The notes: generated from the letters alone by a model not told the origin. Shown: positions 18,049 through 29,000, numbered from the stretch's first letter. The stretch is DNA of 64,000 nt from DASVRZ01 sp038228695 (GCA_038228695.1 JBBRPA010000013.1:1-64000); one strand, 5' to 3'. A program made the numbers and translations.

Positions 18049-18825
18049 ATGCTCAAAGTCACCGTCTGGGGCGAAAACGTCCACGAACAAAAACATCAGG
18101 TCGTCCGCGACATTTACCCAGACGGCATGCACGAATGCATCGCGGCCGGACTGCGCGAGGACGCCGCTTTAGAGGTCCGCACCGCCACCCTGCAACAACC
18201 CGAGCACGGCCTGACCGAGGACATCCTCGCAACGACTGACGTGCTCACCTGGTGGGGCCACTGCGCCCACGGGGAGGTTAGCGATGCAATCGTGGACCGG
18301 GTGCAGGAGCGCGTCCTTCAAGGGATGGGCCTCCTCGTGCTGCACTCGGGGCATTACTCGAAAATTTTCAAGCGCCTCATGGGCACCTCCTGTTCGCTCA
18401 CTTGGCGCGAGGCCGGGGAACGGGAGCGCCTCTGGGTTTGCAACCCCGGGCACCCGATCGTTCAAGGGCTCGGCCCCTTCATTGAACTTCCCAACACCGA
18501 GATGTATGGCGAGCCGTTCGGAATTCCGACACCCGACGAGCAGATTTTCATCAGTTGGTTCGAAGGCGGCGAGGTCTTCCGATCCGGGGCGACTTGGAAA
18601 CGCGGCAACGGGAAGATTTTCTATTTCCGACCCGGGCACGAGACCTATCCGATTTATCACAACGAAAGTGTAAAACTCGTCCTGAAAAACGCGGTTCACT
18701 GGGCCGCGCCCGACGGCAGCCGATGGATCGACAGCGCCCCAAATATCCCGATCGAAAAAGCCCGGGAAAAGATCGTCCAGCAAGGTGGATCGCTCCACGC
18801 CAAAGGCGAAGCAGGTTTCAAATAG
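18049..18825 (+). CDS. ThuA-domain (trehalose-utilisation-like) protein
   Basis: 258 residues with the ThuA glutamine-amidotransferase-like fold. It contains TWWGHCAHGEVSD, GLLVLHSGHYSK and the C-terminal YFRPGHETYPIYHN segment with conserved His residues. The family is linked to sugar oxidation (3-keto-glycoside metabolism) and often lies near Gfo/Idh/MocA genes, as here. The exact reaction is unknown. It is probably co-transcribed with lysA (9-nt gap). Confidence 0.85.
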   Translation: MLKVTVWGENVHEQKHQVVRDIYPDGMHECIAAGLREDAALEVRTATLQQPEHGLTEDILATTDVLTWWGHCAHGEVSDAIVDRVQERVLQGMGLLVLHSGHYSKIFKRLMGTSCSLTWREAGERERLWVCNPGHPIVQGLGPFIELPNTEMYGEPFGIPTPDEQIFISWFEGGEVFRSGATWKRGNGKIFYFRPGHETYPIYHNESVKLVLKNAVHWAAPDGSRWIDSAPNIPIEKAREKIVQQGGSLHAKGEAGFK

Positions 18826-18882
18826 AAAAAAATCCCCGGATGGGGCTGATTAGCAAGCTTCTTGCTATTAAAGGCGTCGAAC

Positions 18883-18969
18883 ATGACGTCTTCGGAGAAA
18901 TTATTGGATGAACTGCGCACTTTTGTCAGGGCGGAAGCCGGTGCGCAGGAACTCAACGTGCCCCTCTAA
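18883..18969 (+). pseudogene. Possible N-terminal remnant of a helicase-type gene
   Basis: A 28-codon frame (MTSSEKLLDELRTFVRAEAG.., stop 18967-18969) ends 5 nt before the helicase start. Its sequence recalls the opening helix of some AAA/helicase proteins but stops abruptly. It could be a decayed leftover or a short leader. Low certainty. Confidence 0.25.
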
Positions 18970-18974
18970 TTTCC

Positions 18975-21020
18975 ATGGCGCGCCTTTATCCCAACCAGCT
19001 TGTCGGAGTCGTTTCGCCGGAAAATGCGAAGGTCTTCGGGGCTTTGCGACGGTTGCCCGGTGACCAGACGCACATTTGGCGGGCGCTCACCGCAGGCGAT
19101 CCGTGGCGGCCCGATTGGATGATTCTGCATCAGGAACGGGTGTGCTTTCTCGTCGCTGTCTCCCAACAAAGTTTACCGGGCGATCTCTTCGGCTCGCAAC
19201 CCTCTGAAGCTCCCGGCGCGATCGAGACCCAGCGGCTAAACACTTTTTTTGAAAACCTGACCGCCGACGCGGCCTATCTCAACAAACCGCTCCGTCCTCC
19301 GATCTTTGGCGTGGTGATTTTCCCCAACATTCCGCACGAATATTTCGATCAATTTCCCCCGAACCCCGATGTCGCCCTTTGGGGCCGGGAGATGCTGTAT
19401 CCCTCCTTTATCGAGGAAGCTCTGGAAAAAACCGGCAGCGACGGTGTTTTCCCGACCGTCTGGCTCGACCTTTTGCGCCACAAGATTTGCCCCGAATCCC
19501 AAATTCCGCGCGACCTGACCGTGACCCCGAAACGTCCCCAACGGCGCGATCTCGCTCCGCGTCACACCCGGCAGTTGCTCGATCTCGACCAAGAACATCT
19601 CGTCAAAACCGACTTGTTGATGAACGACGATGCCAGCAACGTCACGCGCTCCGGGAACCTCCGCCTCGTCACCGGCGTCGCGGGCAGCGGCAAATCGCTC
19701 GTCCTGCTCTACCGCGCCCGACTCCAGGCCACCCTTTGCAACGAGGCCCGCATCCTGACCCTTTCCCACAACCGCCCGATCACCTTCGAATTGCAATCGC
19801 GCCAAGAGCGAATCATGCCCGGCACATGGCTCCGCTGGCAGACGTTTTACCAGTGGTGCCACAGCCTGCTCCCGCAAACCGAAAAAATCTTGTCCGACTG
19901 GGAGCGCAAACCCTGGATTCAGGAACTGGCCGCCTTGCATCCCACCATCGCCAAACTTCCCGCCGAATTTCTCGTCGATGAACTCGATTGGATTCGGGAG
20001 CAAGCTTTCAGCGCGGAGACGTCCTATCTGATCGCCGCCCGCCGAGGCCGACACCGTCCGCTCAATCTCGACCAACGCAAAGCCATGCTCGAGTTGCTCG
20101 CCGAATATCGCCATAAACTGGCCGCCACGGAGCATTGCGACTGGACGAGTGTCCCCGAAAATGTCTGGCACGCCCTCCGCGGCGGACGCATTCAGAGCGA
20201 GGCTTACGATCATATTTTCATCGATGAAGCGCAATTTTTTCCGCCGCTCTGGTTCAAGGTGATCCTGCATTTTCAGAAACCAGCGCACGGAACGATCTTC
20301 CTCGCGGCGGACCCGACCCAAGGTTTCCTGCGGCATCGCACCTCGTGGCGGGATTGCGGCATCGAAGTTCGAGGACATTCCGCACGGCTGAAAAAAGGTT
20401 ACCGAAATTGCCGCGAAATCCTCGCTTTTGCCTCCGCATTTTTCCGCCGCCGCCTGCCGGATCATGACGCCGACAATAATCTGCCGAACGATTTTGATCT
20501 GCAAGGGCTGCCGATTGGCCTGCCCCCGGAATTCATTCACGTCCATCATCAACAGGATGAACTAACCTGCGTGACGCATCAGGTTCTCGAGACGATTCGC
20601 CATGGGCAGACGCCCGCGAGCCTGCTCGTGCTTTTCAAATCCGGCACGGCGGTAACGGAATGCGTGGAGCGGCTCAACGATCTGCACGGAAGTCCGATCG
20701 CCTGGAATGCAAAGGAACCGGGGCAGCCTCGTCAGCCGATGGTCCGCGTTTCGACCTTAAATGCCGCCACCGGACTCGAGAGCCAGATGGTCTTTCTTTG
20801 CGGACTCGACAGTTTGCTGGAGGAGGAGCACCGACTCGGCCTCGAAGAAAGCGAGAAAGACGAGATCATCCGAAGCAACACCCGGAAAATTTACATGGCT
20901 CTGACCCGGGCCAGTCGGCAGGTTTACCTTGTTTACCGACACCCAAGCACGCGGGAGTTGCTGGAGGGTCTGCCCATGGAGAAAACCGCCTCGCAACTCC
21001 TCCGCCTCGCCGCCGCGTAA
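18975..21020 (+). CDS. Superfamily 1 helicase, DUF2075/UvrD-like
   Basis: 681 residues. Residues about 1-190 form a nuclease/NERD-like N-terminal region with no clear motif. The helicase core has Walker A GVAGSGKS (GSGKS 237-241), Walker B FIDEAQ (DEAQ 417-420), a motif V-like STLNAATGLE near 593 and motif VI YMALTRASRQVYLVYR near 640. It is a cytoplasmic ATP-driven DNA or RNA translocase. It immediately precedes the hsd genes on the same strand, so a defence-island role is plausible, though no partnership is proven. Confidence 0.85.
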   Translation: MARLYPNQLVGVVSPENAKVFGALRRLPGDQTHIWRALTAGDPWRPDWMILHQERVCFLVAVSQQSLPGDLFGSQPSEAPGAIETQRLNTFFENLTADAAYLNKPLRPPIFGVVIFPNIPHEYFDQFPPNPDVALWGREMLYPSFIEEALEKTGSDGVFPTVWLDLLRHKICPESQIPRDLTVTPKRPQRRDLAPRHTRQLLDLDQEHLVKTDLLMNDDASNVTRSGNLRLVTGVAGSGKSLVLLYRARLQATLCNEARILTLSHNRPITFELQSRQERIMPGTWLRWQTFYQWCHSLLPQTEKILSDWERKPWIQELAALHPTIAKLPAEFLVDELDWIREQAFSAETSYLIAARRGRHRPLNLDQRKAMLELLAEYRHKLAATEHCDWTSVPENVWHALRGGRIQSEAYDHIFIDEAQFFPPLWFKVILHFQKPAHGTIFLAADPTQGFLRHRTSWRDCGIEVRGHSARLKKGYRNCREILAFASAFFRRRLPDHDADNNLPNDFDLQGLPIGLPPEFIHVHHQQDELTCVTHQVLETIRHGQTPASLLVLFKSGTAVTECVERLNDLHGSPIAWNAKEPGQPRQPMVRVSTLNAATGLESQMVFLCGLDSLLEEEHRLGLEESEKDEIIRSNTRKIYMALTRASRQVYLVYRHPSTRELLEGLPMEKTASQLLRLAAA

Positions 21021-21160
21021 GCGGTAGGCAACGGCCGAACGTGTTCAGCCCATCAGGAAACAACACGCCCTGCGCCCCTTGAAGGTAACGCTTTCCTTCC
21101 ACGCTTTCCCCTTCCCCTATTCCGTTAAATAATATTTGCTGCTCTGATTCCCTCTGCTTC

Positions 21161-23338
21161 ATGGCGCGTCCCTCTTCCTTTGGATCCTCTCACGATAAAT
21201 CCTCCGCCAATCTCTCCCAATTCGAAACCGATCTCTGGTCTGCTGCTGATAATCTTCGGGCCAACTCCAAGCTGACCTCCAGCGATTACTTTATGCCCGT
21301 GTTGGGCATTATCTTTTTGCGGCACGCGGCCAACCGCTTTGATGCCGCCTCCGTGCAGATCGCCGCTGACCAAGCATCAGGCACCATGCCCAAACGCAAA
21401 ATCCTGCCTGCCGACTACATCCGTCGCCGAGCGCTTTTCCTGCCGGAAGCCGCCCGTTACGACACCATCATGGCCAAGGCCACTAGCGACCCCGGCGGGC
21501 TGCCCACGCTTGTCACCGAGGCGATGACCGCCATCGAGCAGGACTTTGAGCCGCTGCTGAACGTGCTTCCCAAAGACTACGGCATCTTTGAGCCGAAGGT
21601 GCTGGAGGAGTTGATGCGTCTCTTTAATAGCGAGCAGATCAAACATGCCACGGGCGATGTTTTCGGCCGCATCTACGAATATTTCCTCGCCAAGTTCTCC
21701 ATCCAAAAAGCGCACGACAACGGCGAATTCTTCACGCCCTCGTCGATCGTGCAACTCATCGTCAACGTCATCGAGCCAAACCACGGCAAGGTGCTGGATC
21801 CCGCTTGTGGTTCCGGCGGCATGTTCGTCCAGTCCAGCCACTTCATCGAGCAGGAGGGCGGCGACACCACGAGAAAAGTCGTCTTCTACGGGCAGGAAAA
21901 AAACGGCGACACCATCCGCATCGCGAAGATGAACCTCGCCGTCCACGGACTGGAGGGGAAGATCGCCGAGGCCATCACCTACTACCAGGACGAGCACAAC
22001 CTCGCCGGTCACGAAAAGCTCGCTCCAGGAGAGTGCGACTTCGTCATGGCCAATCCGCCGTTCAACGTCGATCTCGTCGATGCTGAGCGGATCAAGACCG
22101 ACGCGCGCCTGCCCTTCGGCCTGCCAGGCGTGAACAAGGACAAGCGCGTCTCCAACGGCAACTACCTCTGGATCTCCTATTTCTGGAGCTACCTCAATGC
22201 GACTGGCCGCGCCGGGTTCGTCATGTCCTCCCAGGCCTCCAGCGCGGGCAATGATGAAAAAACCGTGCGCCAGAAGCTGGTCGAGACCGGCGACGTGGAC
22301 GTGATGATCTCCATCAAGGGCGGCTTCTTCTACACCCGCACCGTGCCCTGTGAGCTTTGGCACTTCGACCGCGCCAAGCCCGCTGAGCGCAAGGATCAGG
22401 TGCTCATGCTCGATGCCCGCAGCGTCGGCCAGCTCATGAAAGGTTCTCGCAAGGTTCACGAGTTCACGCCGGAGCAGATGCGCAACCTCACCGCCATCGT
22501 CTGGCTCTACCGGGGCCAGCAGGAGCGCTTCCTCGCGCTGGTGCAGGATTACTTTGAAAAACACGCCGCCGAGTGCGCCGCAGTACCGGAAAAACTCAGC
22601 GCCTTCGACACCGCGTTGACCGCTCTGGATGCTCCCTTTGCCGCCCTCGCCAAGACGGTGGAAGCCACGCCCGATCTCGATAAGGGCAAAGTGCAGGCAC
22701 TTACCGACACCCTGGCCGAACTGCGCGACGCGCGGAAAGCCTGCGCCACCGATGCCCAGACCCTGCTCGCGGACCTCGCCGCCTCCGTGAAGGCTTTGCA
22801 AAAATCCTCGCCTGCCACCAACGCCGCCCAGCACAAGGCCCGGCAAAGCTTCGATCCCGCCGCCGACCGCGCCAAGGGCCTGATCAAGCAGGTGGATCTG
22901 CTCTACAAACTCGCCAGCCGCGCCGCGACTAGCGGTGCCGACCTCGCAGCCGCTGAAGCTGTCTCTGCGGTCTATGACCGGCGCTCGACCAGCCGCTTCA
23001 TCAAGCAGCTCGACGAAGCACGCCGCGCCGCCGTGGAGAAGCTCAAGCACGCCACGTATTTCCACCGCCAGATCGGCTGGTTGCAGGATCGCTTCCCAAA
23101 GGCGGCGATGCAGCCCGTGCCCGGACTGTGCAAGGTCGTCACGCGGAGCGAAATCGCCACTGCCGACTGGAGTCTAACTCCCGGTCGCTATGTCGGCGTT
23201 GCCCCGGCGGAAGTGGACGAGGATTTCGATTTCGAGCAGGCCATCACCGAGATTCACGAGGAACTCGCCGGGCTGAACAGCGAAGCGGCGGAGCTGGCTG
23301 CGACGATTGAGAAGAACTTGGAGGAGCTGGGGATATGA
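21161..23338 (+). CDS. hsdM: Type I restriction-modification system methyltransferase subunit
   Basis: 725 residues. HsdM_N helical domain (about 20-130) is followed by the N6-adenine methyltransferase with SAM motif I DPACGSGG (213-220) and catalytic NPPF (298-301). Residues about 460-725 are an extra Ala/Lys-rich, mostly helical region ending in a probable coiled coil, longer than the usual ~500-residue HsdM. With HsdS it methylates adenine in a bipartite site. Its TGA overlaps the hsdS ATG (ATGA at 23335). Confidence 0.95.
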   Translation: MARPSSFGSSHDKSSANLSQFETDLWSAADNLRANSKLTSSDYFMPVLGIIFLRHAANRFDAASVQIAADQASGTMPKRKILPADYIRRRALFLPEAARYDTIMAKATSDPGGLPTLVTEAMTAIEQDFEPLLNVLPKDYGIFEPKVLEELMRLFNSEQIKHATGDVFGRIYEYFLAKFSIQKAHDNGEFFTPSSIVQLIVNVIEPNHGKVLDPACGSGGMFVQSSHFIEQEGGDTTRKVVFYGQEKNGDTIRIAKMNLAVHGLEGKIAEAITYYQDEHNLAGHEKLAPGECDFVMANPPFNVDLVDAERIKTDARLPFGLPGVNKDKRVSNGNYLWISYFWSYLNATGRAGFVMSSQASSAGNDEKTVRQKLVETGDVDVMISIKGGFFYTRTVPCELWHFDRAKPAERKDQVLMLDARSVGQLMKGSRKVHEFTPEQMRNLTAIVWLYRGQQERFLALVQDYFEKHAAECAAVPEKLSAFDTALTALDAPFAALAKTVEATPDLDKGKVQALTDTLAELRDARKACATDAQTLLADLAASVKALQKSSPATNAAQHKARQSFDPAADRAKGLIKQVDLLYKLASRAATSGADLAAAEAVSAVYDRRSTSRFIKQLDEARRAAVEKLKHATYFHRQIGWLQDRFPKAAMQPVPGLCKVVTRSEIATADWSLTPGRYVGVAPAEVDEDFDFEQAITEIHEELAGLNSEAAELAATIEKNLEELGI

Positions 23339-24480
23339 TCGCAACGCTTCGATCCCGCAGTTGGCGAGATGCCAAACTAGAAGAGCTAGTGTTCTTCCAG
23401 CGTGGTTTTGACATTACGAAAGCTCAGCAGCGGGACGGAGAGTATCCAGTAATTTCCTCCTCTGGCGTAGCGAGCTACCACGATGAATTTAAGGCGTCAG
23501 GCCCTGGGGTCGTAATCGGACGGAAAGGGACATTGGGAGCGATTCATTTCGCGCCGAGTGACTACTGGCCACACGACACGACGCTTTGGAGCAAGGACCT
23601 TCGTGGAAATAATCCGAGCTTCGTCTTCTATTATCTACACACACTCAACTTGGAGCGATTCGATGTTGGCAGCTCCAACCCAACACTGAATCGAAATCAT
23701 ATCCACGACCTGCCAATCAGGCTCCCGTCCCGCAGCATTCAAGACCGCATCGCCGCGATCCTCACCGCCTACGACGAGCAGATGGAGAACAACCGGCGGC
23801 GGATGGGACTGTTGGAGCGGGCGGCGCGCTTGCTGTATGAGGAATGGTTCGTCCGCCTCCGCTTCCCCGGCCACGAACACACCCCCATCCACCAAGGCAT
23901 CCCCAAGGGTTGGGGGAGGAAACGGCTTGACGCCCTCGCAGATGTAAACCGAGCTTCGCTTTCCGGTGGCCACGACGGCGAGATTGAATACGTGGACATC
24001 TCGGCCGTCGGGCCCGGAGAAATCACCGAGACGAAGATTCTTGAGTTTCGAGATGCTCCCAGCCGAGCCCGTCGCATCGTTCAGCATGGGGACATAATCT
24101 GGTCGTGTGTGAGGCCCAATCGTCGTTCACATGCAGTCATCTGGAATCCGCCAGAGAACCTCATCGTCTCGACTGGCTTCGCAGTTCTGACGCCGACGAA
24201 CGCGCCGACCAGTTTCGTTTACTTCGCCACTTCGACCGATGACTTTGTTGGCTACTTGGAAAATCATGCGAAGGGAGCGGCGTATCCGGCAGTCGTTTCC
24301 GGTGATTTTGAGCGCGCATCAGTGCTCGTTCCTAATAAGTCGCTCGTGAAAGCTTTCGATGAGGTTGCGGCACCCACATTCTCGCAAATCCACAACCTCC
24401 AAAACCAAAACCAAAAACTCCGCGCCGCCCGCGACCTGCTGCTGCCACGGTTGATGAGCGGAGAGATTGAAGTCGTTTAA
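23335..24480 (+). CDS. hsdS: Type I restriction-modification specificity subunit
   Basis: 381 residues with two target-recognition domains. TRD1 is about 1-130 and ends with an IQDRIAAILTAYDEQMENNRR spacer helix (conserved region). TRD2 is about 190-345 and is followed by the matching C-terminal helix (HNLQNQNQKLRAARDLLLPR). It sets the DNA sequence recognised by the complex. It is translationally coupled to hsdM. The TRDs are noticeably AT-richer than hsdM, as expected for exchangeable domains. Confidence 0.93.
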   Translation: MIATLRSRSWRDAKLEELVFFQRGFDITKAQQRDGEYPVISSSGVASYHDEFKASGPGVVIGRKGTLGAIHFAPSDYWPHDTTLWSKDLRGNNPSFVFYYLHTLNLERFDVGSSNPTLNRNHIHDLPIRLPSRSIQDRIAAILTAYDEQMENNRRRMGLLERAARLLYEEWFVRLRFPGHEHTPIHQGIPKGWGRKRLDALADVNRASLSGGHDGEIEYVDISAVGPGEITETKILEFRDAPSRARRIVQHGDIIWSCVRPNRRSHAVIWNPPENLIVSTGFAVLTPTNAPTSFVYFATSTDDFVGYLENHAKGAAYPAVVSGDFERASVLVPNKSLVKAFDEVAAPTFSQIHNLQNQNQKLRAARDLLLPRLMSGEIEVV

Positions 24481-24517
24481 AACCGCCCCGAAATTCCAGA
24501 AATGACCTTAAAATTGC

Positions 24518-24531
24518 ATTTTAGTTAAAAT
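24518..24531. promoter_or_regulatory. Palindrome ahead of the DUF4143 ATPase gene
   Basis: ATTTTA-GT-TAAAAT forms a perfect 6-bp inverted repeat in a very AT-rich 90-bp gap after hsdS. It may be an operator or part of a separate promoter for the ATPase gene, which would make that gene independently expressed inside the hsd run. Confidence 0.35.
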
Positions 24532-24571
24532 ACACTTTGCTTATTTGCTCTTTTTTATTCACTTTTCGTCC

Positions 24572-26014
24572 ATGCTGAGCACGAAATCAGACCTCTTGGG
24601 TGTCTTGCGTCAGTTCAACCCGTGGTGGCGTGGCGAGCGCCAGAGTGGCTTGCCCGACTGGAAACGGGCAGCGTTTGGTGAAGTGAAGCAGTGGGTGCAA
24701 AATCCACCCGCGCCGCGTGCCGTGCTACTGAGCGGAGCGCGGCAGATCGGCAAGACCACTTTGCTGCTCCAGACCATCGAGAGTCTGCTGGAAGAGGGCG
24801 TGCCGCCGGGACAGATTCTGTATGCGACCTTCGACCATCCTCTGCTCAAGCTGGCAGGTCTGGATGGGTTAATGGATCTGTGGAGGGAAGTGGAGCCGGC
24901 GCAAGCGGGGCCGGAATACGTGTTTCTGGATGAAATCCAATACACCAAGGACTGGCAAACCTGGCTCAAGCATCAGGTGGATTTTCAAAAACAACGTCGC
25001 ATTGCGGTGACGGGGTCGGCCACGCCACTGGTGACCGAAGGGCAGGAAAGTGGCACCGGACGGTGGCACACGGTGCGTCTGGCGACGCTTTCGTTTTACG
25101 AATACCTGCAAATAAAAAAAGTGGCGGCGCCTGATTTGCCCGAAGTCGGATCGCTGCAAAAACTGCGGTCCTGGAGCGCGGCGGATTTCGGACGCACGGC
25201 CGCGGCGGCGAAGCCATTGACGGGACATTTTCATGATTATCTGCTGCGCGGCGGCTTCCCGCAGTGTGCGCTGGTGGATGGCGTGGTAGCGGCGCAAAAA
25301 CTCTTGCGCGAGGACATCGTGGACAAGGTGCTCAAACGCGACATGACCGCACTCTACGGTGTGCGGCGGGTGCTGGAATTGGAGCAGACCTTTCTCTACC
25401 TGTGCCTCCATGACGGCGGACTTCTCGACATGACGGAACTGGGAAAAAATCTCCAAGTGAAAAAACCGACCGCTACCAACTACATCACACTGCTGGAAGC
25501 GGCGCACCTCATCCACCGGCTGCCGCCCTTCGGCTACGGAAAGGAAATTCTACGCGGTCGATCCAAAGTCTATCTAGCAGATGCCGCCATCGCTCCAAGC
25601 GTGCTGTTGAAAGGGAAGTCGATGTTAGAAGACTCGGTGGCGATGGGAGCGGCGGTGGAGACGGCGTTTTTCAAACACGTCTTCACGCGCTATTACCAAC
25701 AGAGTGTGGGCTTCTCCTACTGGCGCGGCAAAAAAGACCAGGAGGTGGACATCATCGCCGAGGTGGAAGGACGACTGGTGCCCTTCGAAGTCAAATACCG
25801 GAACCAAGCCACGGGTTGGGCGGAACTAAAAGGCATGGTGGAATTCTGCCGCGAGCGAAAGGTGTCGCTTGGTTACGTGGTGACGAAGGAGTCCGAAGAC
25901 TTTGGGATCATGGAACGGGAGATGGAGCCCGGCGTCATGCTCCAGTTGGTTAAAATCCCAGCACCGCTGGCGTGTTATTGGTTGGGAAAAACAGAAATCA
26001 CCGCACAATCTTAG
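24572..26014 (+). CDS. AAA ATPase with C-terminal DUF4143 nuclease-like domain
   Basis: 480 residues from ATG 24572 (an in-frame ATG at 24545 lacks support). Walker A is GARQIGKTT (55-63) and Walker B is YVFLDEIQ (near 120), with a GSATPL sensor region. A winged-helix segment near 280-310 precedes DUF4143. Its end carries EVDIIAEV..VPFEVKYR, a PD-(D/E)XK-type D..ExK arrangement. The biochemical role of the family is unknown. It is inserted between hsdS and hsdR, ending 7 nt before hsdR. Confidence 0.88.
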   Translation: MLSTKSDLLGVLRQFNPWWRGERQSGLPDWKRAAFGEVKQWVQNPPAPRAVLLSGARQIGKTTLLLQTIESLLEEGVPPGQILYATFDHPLLKLAGLDGLMDLWREVEPAQAGPEYVFLDEIQYTKDWQTWLKHQVDFQKQRRIAVTGSATPLVTEGQESGTGRWHTVRLATLSFYEYLQIKKVAAPDLPEVGSLQKLRSWSAADFGRTAAAAKPLTGHFHDYLLRGGFPQCALVDGVVAAQKLLREDIVDKVLKRDMTALYGVRRVLELEQTFLYLCLHDGGLLDMTELGKNLQVKKPTATNYITLLEAAHLIHRLPPFGYGKEILRGRSKVYLADAAIAPSVLLKGKSMLEDSVAMGAAVETAFFKHVFTRYYQQSVGFSYWRGKKDQEVDIIAEVEGRLVPFEVKYRNQATGWAELKGMVEFCRERKVSLGYVVTKESEDFGIMEREMEPGVMLQLVKIPAPLACYWLGKTEITAQS

Positions 26015-26021
26015 CAAGACC

Positions 26022-29000
26022 ATGATCACTGACATCAACAGCGAAGACCGCTTGGTGCAGACGACATTCGCGCGCCACTTGGAGGACGTGCTCGGCTGGG
26101 ATAGCGTCTATGCCCACAACGAGGAAACCTTTGGGCCGAATGGAACCTTGGGCCGTGCCACTGAGCGCGATGTGATGCTAGTGCGCGACCTGCGAGCCGC
26201 GGTGCAACGCCTTAATCCTAACCTGCCCGAATCCGTCCGCGAGCAGGCGGTCGAGAAAATGACGCGGGTGGACTTCGCCCGCTCGCTTATTCAGCAAAAC
26301 AAGGAATTCCACGACTTCATCCGCAACGGAGTTCCAGTCGAATGGCGCGACGCCGCTGGTCAGACTCGCCACGCCCGGGCGCGAGTGATGGATTTTCGCC
26401 ATGCGGACAACAACCGATTCCTAGCGGTGCGCGAACTAAAGATCCAAGGGCTGCGTGTGCCACACTACAACCGCCGCGCCGACGTTGTGTGCTTCGTCAA
26501 CGGATTGCCTCTGGTCTTCATCGAACTCAAGGCGGTCTATCTAAACATGCGGGCCGGCTTCGACAACAACCTCACCGACTACCTGAGCGAGACGAGCATT
26601 AACCATGCTTTCCACCACAACGCATTTCTGATTGTTAGCAACGGGAATCACGCCCGCTACGGATCGATCACCAGTAAGTGGGAGCATTTCGCGGAATGGA
26701 AGCGAAACGACGAGAAAGAAAAAGGCAATGTGGACGCCGAGGTGCTACTCGACGGAATGTTAGCTAAGAATCGCCTCGTGGACTTGGTGGAAAATTTCAT
26801 TTTATTTGACGACAGTCGTCCCGGCGGCACACGGAAGATCGTTGCCAGGAATCATCAGGTGCTCGGGGTCAACGAGGCCGTCGCCTCCGTGGTGCGGCAG
26901 GAGGAATTGAAACTGGCATTTCCGGCCAACAAACGCATCATCCGCTACATCGCGCAGGAAACCATTTTGGACCGGGTCGCTGAGGAACCTCCGCCGGAAT
27001 CGCAGGAGGCCAAGGACCGCCTCAGACTGTTGGACGCTCCCGATGAACTGCCTCTGGTGCAACGCGCCCACCCCGACCTCGGACGGCTCGGCGTTTTTTG
27101 GCACACCCAGGGCAGCGGCAAGTCCTACTCGATGGTTATGTTTACGGAAAAAGTCCGGAGGCATGTGCCTGGCAATCACACCTTTGTCATCATGACCGAT
27201 CGCGAGGATCTCGATGATCAAATCTGGCGGACGTTCACCGGTTGCGGAATGGTGGAACCCAAGACGACGCCTCGTGCCGGTTCCGGACGGGAACTTAAGG
27301 CGGCCCTGCAAGGGAACCACAGCTTCGTCTTCACGCTCATCCATAAGTTCAACCAACCCGTTGATGAAAAAGATCCCTACAGCGAGCGCGACGACATTAT
27401 TGTCATCTCCGACGAGGCGCACCGGACGCAGGCGGGAAAGTTCGCCCGAAACATGCGGCTGGCGTTGCCAAATGCATCGTTCCTCGGCTTCACCGGCACT
27501 CCGCTTTTCAAATACGATCATCTCACGAAGCGAATATTCGGCGGTTACATTTCGCAATATGACTTCAAGCGGTCGGAGGAAGACAATAGCACGGTGAAGT
27601 TAGTTTATGAGAATCGCGGCGAGAAACTCGGCGTTGCCCGGCTAGATTTGAATGATCGCATCGCTGAGAAAATCGACCAAGCCGGATTGGACGCCGAACA
27701 AGAGGCTTTGTTAGAAAAACTGCTGGGGCAGGACTACGAAGTCGTCACGGCCCGAGACCGCCTCAACAAAGTGGCGGTGGACTTTGTGGATCACTGCGCT
27801 GCCCGTTGGGAGTGCGGTAAATCCCTGCTGGTATGCATCGACAAGATTACTTGTGGCAGAATGTGGAAACGCGTGAAGCGACTGTGGAAACGCAAACAAG
27901 CCATCGTCGTTGCGGAGATCGCTCGAAAGGAAATCGCGCTTAAGTCAATGCTAGACCTAGATCAGCGAGAAACGGCAGTAAACGAGCTTGACTGGCTAAA
28001 GCAGCAAGCGGCGTGGATGGAAAACACCATCATCGAAATCATTATCAGCGAAGCACAAAACGAGGTGCGCGATTTTGCTAAGTGGGGAATCAATATCGTC
28101 CCGCGTCGCATGGTGATGAAGAACGGCTTCGAGACGGAAGACGGCAAACGACTGAACGTGGAGGACGCCTTCAAGAACGACCAGCACCCGTTTCGTATCG
28201 CCATCGTTTGCGCCATGTGGCTGACCGGATTCGATGTCGAGTGTCTGCAAACACTCTATATCGACAAGCCGCTGAAAGCCCACACGCTCATGCAGGCGAT
28301 TGCTCGCGCAAACCGCATTTACCCCGGCAAGGATTGTGGCGTGATTGTGGACTACAACGGAATGCTCAAGAGTCTGCGTTCGGCTCTGGCCCAATACGCG
28401 GTAGGAGATGGGGCCGACGAACAGCCCGACCCGGCCATTCCTTTGGAAAAGTATGTGCCCGGCCTCGTCGAGGCCATTGAGGAGGCCGAAAGCCATTTGA
28501 TCGGCTTGGGGTTTGATCCCGAACGGCTGGTCGGCGCCACGGGATTTGCCAAGATTGCAGCGTTGCGGGATGCCGTCGATGCGCTCTACACGTCGGATAA
28601 GGATAAGCGGCGCTATCAGATTGCAGCTCGGGAAGTCTTTTCCCGAATGAAGACTTTAATGCTAGAGCCTTCGGTTCGGCCCTATTACATCCGTCACGAT
28701 AATATCGAAGCCATCTACAAAAAACTGGATGAGCGCCGCGACACGGCAGATGTCACCGATGTTTTGAAAGAACTGCACAATATCGTCAACGAAGCGATTC
28801 GTTCCCAATCACCCGGAAAAGACCAAGCTGAGGGACTAAAGGTTGACCTCAGCCAAATCGATTTCGAGAAGCTGCAGGAGGAATTTGCGAAAAAAGTTAA
28901 GCGGAAGCGAAAGGCATTGCAGGACATTCGGGATATGGTCGAAGAAAAATTGGCGAGGATGCTCGCTGCCAACCCGATGCGGATGGACTTCTACAAGAAG

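Noticed and set aside
16750..18132. 460-codon minus-strand frame opposite lysA
   Set aside because: lysA on the plus strand carries all active-site motifs; the antisense frame has none.
18826..18860. CCCC-GGAT-GGGG hairpin with an A-run after the ThuA gene
   Set aside because: The T-run would be on the minus strand, where no gene reads toward it, and the stem is only 4 bp.
19236..20552. 438-codon minus-strand frame opposite the SF1 helicase
   Set aside because: Shadow of a gene whose Walker A and B motifs are on the plus strand.
21377..23065. 562-codon minus-strand frame opposite hsdM
   Set aside because: Antisense shadow of hsdM; the hsdM motifs DPACGSGG and NPPF are intact on the plus strand.
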